From the NCBI GenBank assembly GCA_947628595.1, contig CANRAN010000064.1:1-7578 (forward strand): DNA of 7,578 nt. Reading direction: 5' to 3'. A model generated the notes under the pieces. It was given only the letters and a program-made list of their open reading frames with translations. It was not told the DNA's origin and did not search any database. Below are positions 1 through 5,228 of the stretch, in pieces (positions within the stretch are counted from its first letter, which is position 1; every line of letters starts with the position of its first letter). The translations under genes and the position numbers were made by a program. Source of the DNA: an uncultured Clostridia bacterium. Lineage in GTDB: Bacteria; Bacillota; Clostridia; Oscillospirales; Acutalibacteraceae.

Positions 1-1
1 C

Positions 2-433
2 GTTGACCGTGACAGCGGGCCGGTTCATCATGTAAAAACGACATCAGCAAATGAACATGATGTTACAGCTACAAGTGGATTGATGCATGGTGAAGAAGAA
101 ACATTGAATGGCGACAGTGGCTACGTTGGTGCAGATAAACGTCCCGAAGCAATCAGGAAGAACAAGCGAGGCAAGAAAATCAAGTACATTATCAACAGAA
201 AACAATCATCTATCAACAAGCTCTCAAAAAGCGGACAATACGCGGCAAAAAAGAGAGAACATGAAAAATCATCTGTTCGCTGCAAAGTCGAACACGTTTT
301 TGCAGTTGTTAAAAGACTTTTTGGTTATCGGAAAACACGATACCGAGGTCTGCGAAAAAAGATGCTTAAAAGCTATATTATGTTCGCACTGGCAAATCTT
401 TATCTGGCTGACAGAAAATCTCTGTCGGTCTGA
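2..433 (+). CDS. IS5-family DDE transposase, C-terminal part (5' end outside window)
   Basis: The frame is open from base 2, so the gene continues beyond the left edge; 143 residues are visible. It would catalyse cut-and-paste insertion-sequence transposition. The visible start, VDRDSGPVHHV followed by TSANEHDV, fits the region around the second catalytic Asp of IS5-type DDE enzymes. Next come LMHGEEETLNGDSGYVGADKR (shown here only as the start HGEEETLNGDSGY) and a basic stretch. The motif SSVRCKVEHVFAVVKRLFGY carries the catalytic Glu in KVEHVF and the usual Y-x-x-K/R helix. The end, IMFALANLYLADR, is the common C-terminus of the family. An internal ATG at base 80 is not a credible start, because homologous sequence continues upstream of it. 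Base composition is richer in GC than the downstream genes. Family assignment is firm; the exact IS group and whether the element is intact cannot be judged. Confidence 0.88.
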   Translation, partial: VDRDSGPVHHVKTTSANEHDVTATSGLMHGEEETLNGDSGYVGADKRPEAIRKNKRGKKIKYIINRKQSSINKLSKSGQYAAKKREHEKSSVRCKVEHVFAVVKRLFGYRKTRYRGLRKKMLKSYIMFALANLYLADRKSLSV

Positions 434-651
434 TTCGCTTTGCCTTGTGAACACAAGGCAGCATACCTATTGCACACTCGGCTTATTTGTGGGGTGTTTT
501 CTTTTTTGCTTCTTATTATTTTTTGATTTATGCGGTGTTGCCTTAATTTTTTCATGATATGACCACCTCTCGAGTATATCATATCTATCTCTTTATTTCA
601 TTAACAATTTGTTTACTCATTCAAAAACCCTGATTTTAACTTCTTTTAATA
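434..651. other. Gene-free stretch downstream of the transposase
   Basis: No credible gene is seen here. The stretch holds a perfect inverted repeat at 442-459 (GCCTTGTG/CACAAGGC) just after the transposase stop, without a following T run. A second inverted repeat, ATGATAT/ATATCAT, lies at 554-560 and 576-582. It probably includes the right end of the IS, but I could not fix that end without the left end. From about 590 the sequence becomes AT-rich and leads into the promoter at 652. Confidence 0.5.
442..459 (+). terminator. Perfect hairpin after the transposase stop
   Basis: GCCTTGTG and CACAAGGC form an 8-bp perfect inverted repeat with almost no loop, eight bases after the stop codon. It may end or stabilise the transposase mRNA. 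There is no T run directly after it, so a rho-independent terminator is only possible. Confidence 0.3.
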
Positions 652-680
652 TTGACTTTTCCATTTACAAGTAGTACAAT
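652..680 (+). promoter_or_regulatory. Sigma-A-type promoter P1 of the repeat/cassette array
   Basis: TTGACT (652-657) and TACAAT (675-680) are separated by exactly 17 bp, close to the ideal housekeeping promoter. It reads toward leader block L1, repeat R1 and the downstream genes, all on the + strand. A matching promoter with the same hexamers and spacing stands before another copy of L at 7491-7519. Duplication with the leader supports a real function. Confidence 0.8.
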
Positions 681-704
681 TTAGGCATAGATTTACTGCT
701 TTAT

Positions 705-761
705 TTTTACCTTACCCATTGTTAATTCTGTATCGGCAGACATATTGTGACTGTTAAGGTC
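705..761 (+). repeat. Leader-like repeat block L, copy 1
   Basis: About 57 bp, starting TTTTACCTTACCC and ending GTGACTGTTAAGGTC, directly abutting R1. Near-identical copies occur at 2328-2384 and 7087-7144, a copy with a diverged 3' end at 7327-7380, and a copy cut by the window edge at 7543. The ends ACCTTA and TAAGGT are complementary, so the RNA could close into a long stem-loop. Here it lies 28 bp after the -10 box of P1, so it would be the 5' part of the array transcript. Confidence 0.75.
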
Positions 762-796
762 GCTTGCAGATACCCAAAATTACGAGGGATTGATAC
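762..796 (+). repeat. 35-bp repeat R, copy R1 (diverged stem)
   Basis: Starts GCTTGCAGATACCC and ends GGGATTGATAC. It differs from the consensus in the hairpin (AAA instead of GGA after CCC, and an A in the G run). It is the promoter-proximal copy, joined directly to L1, and opens the interval that carries the 132-aa gene. Confidence 0.8.
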
Positions 797-927
797 TTTT
801 CAGATTTTTCATTGTACAGAAAAAATTTAAAACAAGAAATGATATTGCTGATAAGGGTTTGTATCTATGTCAAAGAATGCATAGAAATGGTAGATATATA
901 AATGATTATTTTAAGAGGTTGTAGTTT

Positions 928-1326
928 GTGGATTATGATTTAAAGTGTGATAAGTTATCCGGATTCTTATGTGGGGCGATGAGGCTTGGATATTCATTAG
1001 ATGATGCTTGGAGTTTACTATTATCAAGTAGGCAAGGTCAAGGAATTTTAAATGGTGAATATCTATATTGTGAGCATAGAGAGGGTATAGTTTCTGCTGA
1101 AGATGCAGATAGGGATTTAGGTAAATATTATACTAAAAATGAAGTTGTGGACCCGGATGTAGATAGTATCGATTTGTTAGCTGAATTTATAGAAAATACA
1201 CATTTATGGTTTAAGATAGATTATAAAGATATATTTAATAAATATAGCATAGGAAAGTTTTATAAGGATTTTGGGTATTTGTTAGGTGATTATGATAGCA
1301 AATTAGTAAGAGCATATCTATTATAA
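928..1326 (+). CDS. Hypothetical protein, 132 aa, first gene of the array
   Basis: I do not recognise the family. The start is GTG at 928, chosen because AAGAGG (913-918) lies nine bases upstream; no better ATG is in frame. The protein is acidic, with no signal peptide or membrane segment. It has a hydrophobic helix-like segment early (SGFLCGAMRLGYSLDDAW), a central acidic stretch (SAEDADRDLGKYYTKNE), and an aromatic C-terminal half (LWFKIDYKDIFNKYSIGKF). No catalytic motif is visible. It sits alone in the interval between R1 and R2; its stop is only 11 bp before R2. It is downstream of P1 and most likely transcribed from it. Its neighbours suggest an accessory, possibly toxin-antitoxin or defence-linked role, but that is inference from position only. 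Confidence 0.7.
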   Translation: MDYDLKCDKLSGFLCGAMRLGYSLDDAWSLLLSSRQGQGILNGEYLYCEHREGIVSAEDADRDLGKYYTKNEVVDPDVDSIDLLAEFIENTHLWFKIDYKDIFNKYSIGKFYKDFGYLLGDYDSKLVRAYLL

Positions 1327-1337
1327 TAAATTTTTAG

Positions 1338-1371
1338 GCTTGCAGATACGCGGATTAATGGGGATTGATAC
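1338..1371 (+). repeat. 35-bp repeat R, copy R2 (degenerate, 34 bp)
   Basis: Keeps the start GCTTGCAGATAC and the end GGGGATTGATAC, but the middle has drifted (GCGGATTAAT in place of the CCCGGAATTACG stem) and one base is missing. The tnpB remnant begins right after it, so R2 marks the join between the 132-aa gene interval and foreign IS sequence. Confidence 0.72.
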
Positions 1372-1525
1372 CGAACAATATAGTTTTCATCCTTGTGGTA
1401 ACATAAAGAAAAATTTAAAACTTTCAGATAGGAATTATCATTGTGAACAATGCGGATATACCGTTGATAGAGATTTTAATGCAAGTTTAAACTTGCGTGA
1501 TGCTAATGTTTATACAGTAGAGTAA
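1372..1525 (+). pseudogene. tnpB: tnpB (IS200/IS605-type) C-terminal remnant
   Basis: Only the last ~50 codons of a TnpB RNA-guided nuclease remain. The visible part is the zinc ribbon and last RuvC segment: CGNIKKNLKLSDRNYHCEQCG followed by DRDFNASLNLRDA (first part shown as CGNIKKNLKLSDR). Intact relatives have two CxxC pairs. Here the second pair (CEQC) is kept, but the first Cys of the first pair is replaced (FHPC), and the usual sequence just before it is shortened. The remnant starts exactly at the end of R2, with no ribosome binding site. It is open upstream into R2 only by chance (from an ATG at 1340). The conserved Asp of DRDFNA is present, but nuclease function is impossible without the rest. 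This is a truncated, dead IS gene. Confidence 0.85.
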
Positions 1526-1635
1526 CTAAACTTTTAGATATACCGATTCGTTAGTCGTGAATTTAAGTCTTTGGAGCGTTATACTAAACGAGAGTAGTTA
1601 CGACAAAATCGGACGTGATGAAGAGAAAATGAAAA
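1526..1635 (+). other. IS200/IS605-type right-end remnant, possible omega-RNA region
   Basis: The sequence following the tnpB stop contains GAATTTAAGTCTTTGGAGCG and a GATGAAGAGAAAATG tract. These resemble the 3' flanks from which TnpB guide RNAs (omega/reRNA) are made. This comes from recollection of the family, not from alignment. With TnpB destroyed, it could only work with a TnpB encoded elsewhere. Confidence 0.35.
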
Positions 1636-1639
1636 AAAG

Positions 1640-1675
1640 CTTATAAATTTGTCAAGCAATTTATAGATTTTTGTA
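1640..1675 (+). terminator. Hairpin with T-rich tail after the tnpB remnant
   Basis: CTTATAAATT (from 1640) pairs with AATTTATAG (1658-1666) with one bulged base and a short loop (GTCAAGC). It is followed by ATTTTTGTAAATTTT. This is a plausible weak intrinsic terminator separating the IS remnant from the DUF4869-like gene. The stem is AT-only except at its end, so efficiency is doubtful. Confidence 0.35.
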
Positions 1676-1725
1676 AATTTTCAGTAACGGCATACTAAAT
1701 AAAAAAACTCAGTGAGGAATAATTT

Positions 1726-2196
1726 ATGTTATACTTATATTTAGGACGAAAGAAAGGTTATCGTCATTCAGGTGATGTAACTTTTGATCATGGATTTGAT
1801 AGAAGTAATATACAAAAACCCTTTGCGAAGAGGGTAATAAAAGAGATAGATAAATCGGAAGTATTAGGAAAAGATAGTATAATATCTCCTATAATTGGGA
1901 GTAGAGCATCAACATTTTTATCAGGTAGTAGTAAGACATTGATATGTTTGATGTATGGAGAAGGTGTAGGTTTTTATTTAGAGGCTATGGGTGATGATTG
2001 CTTACCTTTTTTAAAAGAGATTGCTGATAGTAAAGATATTTATATGTGTACGACAACAATGAGAGATTTGTTTAGTTATGGATTTAATAAATTTGTTGTA
2101 GAAAATACAAATGAGATAGTTACTGATAGGAAAAGATGGTTAGATTTACAGTTATATTATTTGTTAGAGATTGATAGCTATGAAGAGCAAGTATGA
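1726..2196 (+). CDS. DUF4869-like protein, 156 aa
   Basis: The start ATG at 1726 has GTGAGGA about seven bases upstream. The protein matches the pattern I recall for DUF4869 proteins of Clostridia. It has IDKSEVLG (residues 41-48), SPIIG (54-58), LSGSSKTLICL (65-75), GDDC (89-92) and KEIADSKDI (97-105), and then a C-terminal region with EIVTDRKRW. The family has no established activity; members are common in accessory regions of gut Clostridia. No signal peptide or membrane segment is seen, so it is probably cytoplasmic. It shares its R-bounded interval with the tnpB remnant, which suggests the IS was inserted or recombined upstream of it. A weak promoter could lie at 1671-1698 (TTGTAA, 16 bp, TACTAA), giving independent expression. 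The family call is by memory of motifs, not by a search. Confidence 0.78.
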   Translation: MLYLYLGRKKGYRHSGDVTFDHGFDRSNIQKPFAKRVIKEIDKSEVLGKDSIISPIIGSRASTFLSGSSKTLICLMYGEGVGFYLEAMGDDCLPFLKEIADSKDIYMCTTTMRDLFSYGFNKFVVENTNEIVTDRKRWLDLQLYYLLEIDSYEEQV

Positions 2197-2270
2197 TTAT
2201 AAATTTTGTTATATGTTTAGATACATGATAATATAAGAGTAGCTTGAGCGAGGTTATAATATATGTAAGT

Positions 2271-2327
2271 GAGATGTTCAGCGGTTGGTCAATGTCAATG
2301 CGTGACTCCTCCTTGATTAAAGGTTTA
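2271..2327 (+). repeat. Block U, partial diverged copy upstream of L3
   Basis: The stretch with CAATGCGTGACTCCTCCTTG aligns with the 3' half of block U at 7005-7086 and 7246-7326. The small hairpin CTCC-TTGATT-GGAG of those copies becomes CCTT-GATTA-AAGG here: the sequence changed but the pairing is kept. The hairpin is followed by TTTATTTTA, like a weak terminator before L. The whole 2197-2384 gap holds only this block and L3. Confidence 0.55.
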
Positions 2328-2384
2328 TTTTACCCTACCAGTTGTTAATTCTGTATCGGCAAGCATATTGTGACTGTTAAGGTC
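2328..2384 (+). repeat. Leader-like repeat block L, copy 3
   Basis: Near-identical to L1 from TTGTTAATTCTGTATCGGCA through GACTGTTAAGGTC, and again directly joined to an R copy (R3). No promoter like P1 precedes it here; block U does. Confidence 0.75.
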
Positions 2385-2419
2385 GCTTGCAGATACCCGG
2401 AATTACGGGGGATTGATAC
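2385..2419 (+). repeat. 35-bp repeat R, copy R3 (consensus)
   Basis: Identical to the consensus shared by R5, R6 and R8, with the CCCG-GAATTA-CGGG hairpin and the ATTGATAC end. It lies 32 bp before the start codon of the 114-aa gene. Confidence 0.88.
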
Positions 2420-2451
2420 CTTGAATAGTTTGAAAGGTGTGGCATGGAATA

Positions 2452-2796
2452 ATGTATAGTTTTGAATACTTAGACAAGGATACTGTATTAGCGAAGGTAT
2501 ATATAGATGGGGATACCGTTGTTGTTGAGAATTATACCAATGATGTTATAGATAGACCGTTTGGTAATTGTGAAAATCCAACAATAGATAATGTAAAGGA
2601 GCTTTTCTTAGAAAGATGTTTTCCAGAAACAAGGGTAAATGCCAAACAAATTTTACGGAGCATGGGTATTGATTATTATGATCCTTATAGGATCATAAGA
2701 AAAACTCACGGGGTACTAATAGAAGATTGTTATTGGATAAGGTTTAGTGATGAAGATGTATGTTGGAAGGATGTAAACTGTGTAAGAAATTTCTGA
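2452..2796 (+). CDS. Small HipA-N-like / HipS-like protein, 114 aa
   Basis: ATG 2452 is preferred over GTG 2437, because the protein then begins MYSFEYLDKD, a natural beta-strand start. AAAGGTG (2433-2439) is the only SD candidate; it is 12 bases from the ATG and overlaps the GTG. Residues ~53-109 align with the N-terminal domain of both downstream kinases. ERCFPETRVNAKQIL, KTHGVLIEDCYWIRF and VCWKDV match respectively the segments ending in THILSLSDCYWLKEE and FKDVSPY of the second kinase. It therefore looks like a free-standing version of the domain that precedes the kinase core. In HipBST systems a separate HipS corresponds to a HipA N-terminal subdomain and acts as antitoxin; the same role here is inference. 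It is alone in the R3-R4 interval. The following 113 bp (2797-2909) holds no gene. Confidence 0.8.
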   Translation: MYSFEYLDKDTVLAKVYIDGDTVVVENYTNDVIDRPFGNCENPTIDNVKELFLERCFPETRVNAKQILRSMGIDYYDPYRIIRKTHGVLIEDCYWIRFSDEDVCWKDVNCVRNF

Positions 2797-2909
2797 AATG
2801 TAGTAGTGATTGTAAGTAGATTAGGTATGAAAATAAAGTAGGTACTCTAATAATTTTTTATAAAATTGAATATTAAGCATTATGAGTATTGTATTATATG
2901 TTTTTATCA

Positions 2910-2942
2910 GCTTGCAGATACCCGGATTACGGTTATTGATAC
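2910..2942 (+). repeat. 35-bp repeat R, copy R4 (33 bp variant)
   Basis: Starts GCTTGCAGATACCCGGATTA and ends TTATTGATAC, two bases shorter than the consensus. The inner stem is reduced to CCG-GATTA-CGG. It lies 76 bp before the first kinase gene. Confidence 0.82.
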
Positions 2943-3018
2943 CCATGAACGAGTTAATGGTACAAGTTATGAGTAATAGCTTGTACTTTTATATTATGAT
3001 TAAAGCATGGTGATGTAT

Positions 3019-4149
3019 ATGAATTTTATCCTATTAAATAAAGATGTGCCGGTGTTATATTTTTGTGTAGATAGAAGTAAAGGTTTTTTAGATATAAGGG
3101 TTACAGAATTGGTAAATAGCAAGATAGTTCCGTTGTCGATAACTAAGGGACTTTCCTTTCAAGATTGGTTAAATGGTAGGTTAGTTCTATCTCATAGAAG
3201 AGATGTAATGGCTTTTTTTAGAAAGTTAGGAATTTTTAATATTGAAGACATACTTTGTTGTACAAATGCAATATCTCTATTAGATACATTTTGGGTTAAG
3301 GAGGAGAATTCCCAATTAAATTGGAATAGGCTATCTCCTTATAGAAATCCTTTGAATGAGACAGTTTCTAATTTTTCATTTGATGGCAGGATAGAGGGTG
3401 AAAAAATAGCAGGTTCCCCTGATTTTGCAACAAGTGGAAATTTTCCAAAATGTTGGAGAAAGGTAAATTATGATATATATTTATATAAGTCAGGTTCTAA
3501 GGGTGCTTTCAATGCCGGAATGGAACCTTATTCCGAATACTTTGCATCTGAATTGGCTAAAAGGTTGGGTATTGATAGTGTAGAATACTCATTATTCGAG
3601 TATCATGGTAGAGTAGTTACAAGGTGTAAAAATATATGTTCAGAAAAATTTGGTATGTATCCTATATCAGAGGTATTTCCAGGGGTTTCTAAATACTCTG
3701 ACTTACTAAGTTGCAGTTCCGGTGATTCTTCTAAGGGAGTTCAGTGTAAAAAAATTGTTGATATGTTGTTATTAGATTTTTTATCCTTAAATACTGATAG
3801 GCATTTCAGTAACATTAGTGTATGGGTAAATAATGATACTCAGAATTTATGTGGTTTTTCCACAGTTTATGATTACAATCTATCTTTCATGCCATATTAT
3901 ACAGAAGGTAGTATATCAATAGAAGATACTATAAATGATAAAAATAATGATGTATATTTATATTGTAAAGATGATACTTTATTTGAGGATGTAATACCAT
4001 TATTGTTAAAACATTCTCCTAAAGGGTATATTAAATCTAAAATAGATTCATTAAGGGATTTTAGGTTTGATAATAGTATAAATAGGGGTAATATAGCAAA
4101 TGAAATACTTAAAAGGCAAATAAAAGCAGCATACAAGTTTTTACATTGA
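3019..4149 (+). CDS. HipA-like Ser/Thr kinase 1, 376 aa
   Basis: Four nearby starts exist: ATG 3007, GTG 3010, ATG 3013 and ATG 3019. I use 3019, since GGTGAT precedes it and MNFILLNKDVPVLYF then aligns with MLLMCKDNAVFNI of the next gene. HipA-type enzymes phosphorylate protein targets and halt growth when unopposed. The N-terminal domain carries DTFWVKEENSQLNWNRLSPY (residues 89-108). The kinase core has YLYKSGS (Lys157, likely ATP-binding), an acidic helix EPYSEYFASELAKRLGI, the catalytic loop NTDRHFSN (Asp260, Asn265) and VYDYN (Asp285, likely metal-binding). The Asp-to-Asn and Asp-to-Asp spacings fit HipA. All catalytic residues are present, so activity is likely. It is encoded 41 bp before a paralogous kinase in the same R4-R5 interval. 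No HipB-type HTH partner is visible. Substrate unknown. Confidence 0.85.
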   Translation: MNFILLNKDVPVLYFCVDRSKGFLDIRVTELVNSKIVPLSITKGLSFQDWLNGRLVLSHRRDVMAFFRKLGIFNIEDILCCTNAISLLDTFWVKEENSQLNWNRLSPYRNPLNETVSNFSFDGRIEGEKIAGSPDFATSGNFPKCWRKVNYDIYLYKSGSKGAFNAGMEPYSEYFASELAKRLGIDSVEYSLFEYHGRVVTRCKNICSEKFGMYPISEVFPGVSKYSDLLSCSSGDSSKGVQCKKIVDMLLLDFLSLNTDRHFSNISVWVNNDTQNLCGFSTVYDYNLSFMPYYTEGSISIEDTINDKNNDVYLYCKDDTLFEDVIPLLLKHSPKGYIKSKIDSLRDFRFDNSINRGNIANEILKRQIKAAYKFLH

Positions 4150-4190
4150 TGTTAATCTTTGTTATATCTATTTTATAGGTGGGTGCTTTT

Positions 4191-5123
4191 ATGTTATTAA
4201 TGTGTAAAGATAATGCTGTTTTCAATATAGAAATTCGTGATATTATAAACTTTAATTTACTGCCAGGATATATAATGAGGCATGGTGTAGATTGTTTTAA
4301 ACATTGGTTAAAGTTAAGGTATAGTTCTAACGCTAATACATTAGCAAGAAGGTTAAAGGGTGTTTTATTTGGTCAGGGTAATAGGGTACTAATAGATAAG
4401 GAAACTCATATACTAAGTTTAAGTGATTGCTATTGGTTAAAAGAAGAGGATTCAAGTTTAAGGTTTAAAGATGTAAGTCCATATTACAGTAATTTTTGGA
4501 AAGGTAGTGGAGAATATCATTCAGGCGATGCGATACCTACATTATATGTAGTGGGGTATTTATCGAAAGAATGGGCGTCGTCTGAATATTTATATAAGTA
4601 TGGTGATAATTTATACATTGAAGCAGAAGTAAGCAGATTGTGTAAGATATGTAATATACCGGTCTGTGATATAGAAGTAATAAAAGGTGGTATAAAAGTA
4701 AAAAATTTCACAAACCCTGATGTAATGCTTGAACAGGCTGATGAGTCCGGTTTAATAGATTCAGATGATTTTACTGAGATAGACATAATAAAAAATTTAG
4801 GTAAAACAGGAGCTCAAATTATAATAATTGATGCTATAATAATTGATGCTATAATAGGTAATGGTGATAGACATGCAGGAAATTTTGGTTGGTTAAGAGA
4901 TAGTAATACTGGTAGATATATAGGTGTAGCTCCATTATATGATTTTGATTATGCATTGGGTAGTTGTTTAGAAAAAGATAGATTGATAACTGATGCTGTA
5001 AGTTGTATAGTGGGTGATGGTAGGTTTGTAGAAGAAGCAAGAAGAATATGCAGTATTGATACAAATGAAATATTTAAGAAAAGGTCTAAAACTATATCAA
5101 ATATTTTAATAGGGGCAAAGTAA
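4191..5123 (+). CDS. HipA-like Ser/Thr kinase 2, 310 aa
   Basis: ATG 4191 is preferred over GTG 4179, because AGGTGG (4177-4182) is placed eight bases before it. It is a paralogue of the preceding kinase, but shorter. The N-terminal domain includes THILSLSDCYWLKEE and FKDVSPYY (residues 72-99). The core has SEYLYKYGD (Lys136), EAEVSRLCKICNIP (acidic helix), the classical catalytic loop GNGDRHAGNFGW (Asp226, Asn231) and PLYDFDYALG (Asp251). Just before the catalytic loop a five-residue tandem repeat, IIIDA-IIIDA (211-220), results from a 15-bp DNA duplication, and could lengthen the helix and alter activity. It is probably co-transcribed with kinase 1. A 37-codon ORF overlaps its stop (TAATG) and runs through R5; see findings. 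Target and partner unknown. Confidence 0.87.
   Translation: MLLMCKDNAVFNIEIRDIINFNLLPGYIMRHGVDCFKHWLKLRYSSNANTLARRLKGVLFGQGNRVLIDKETHILSLSDCYWLKEEDSSLRFKDVSPYYSNFWKGSGEYHSGDAIPTLYVVGYLSKEWASSEYLYKYGDNLYIEAEVSRLCKICNIPVCDIEVIKGGIKVKNFTNPDVMLEQADESGLIDSDDFTEIDIIKNLGKTGAQIIIIDAIIIDAIIGNGDRHAGNFGWLRDSNTGRYIGVAPLYDFDYALGSCLEKDRLITDAVSCIVGDGRFVEEARRICSIDTNEIFKKRSKTISNILIGAK
4821..4850 (+). repeat. Perfect 15-bp tandem duplication inside kinase 2
   Basis: ATAATAATTGATGCT occurs twice in a row, followed by ATAATA, and encodes IIIDAIIIDAII. It is in frame and just before the GNGDRH loop. A likely replication-slippage site. Confidence 0.9.
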
Positions 5124-5161
5124 TGAGTATGACAAATAGAATTTCTAAAGATGATTATTAT

Positions 5162-5196
5162 GCTTGCAGATACCCGGAATTACGGGGGATTGATAC
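5162..5196 (+). repeat. 35-bp repeat R, copy R5 (consensus)
   Basis: Consensus copy, 38 bp after the kinase 2 stop and 32 bp before the ATPase start: the same 32-bp distance as R3 to the 114-aa gene. Confidence 0.88.
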
Positions 5197-5228
5197 TGCG
5201 AACAGGTTAAGAGTTGGGTGTGTTTTAG

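Noticed and set aside
108..557. 149-codon + strand ORF overlapping the transposase
   Set aside because: It is the shifted-frame shadow of the IS5 transposase, whose motifs are clear in the other frame.
400..582. Reverse-strand ORF with a good-looking SD (GAGAGGTGG) and internal start MKKLRQHR
   Set aside because: It lies in the IS 3' flank, overlaps the transposase C-terminus antisense, is short and low in complexity, and resembles no family. Probably chance.
1340..1371. ATG at 1340 as a start for the zinc-ribbon ORF
   Set aside because: It is inside R2 with no SD; the codons before 1372 are repeat sequence, not TnpB.
2244..2260. Promoter with TTGAGC and TATAAT before block U
   Set aside because: The two hexamers are only five bases apart and no other -35 box fits the TATAAT.
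3007..5123. A HipB-type HTH antitoxin partner for the kinases
   Set aside because: I looked at the upstream and downstream frames; none has a helix-turn-helix pattern.
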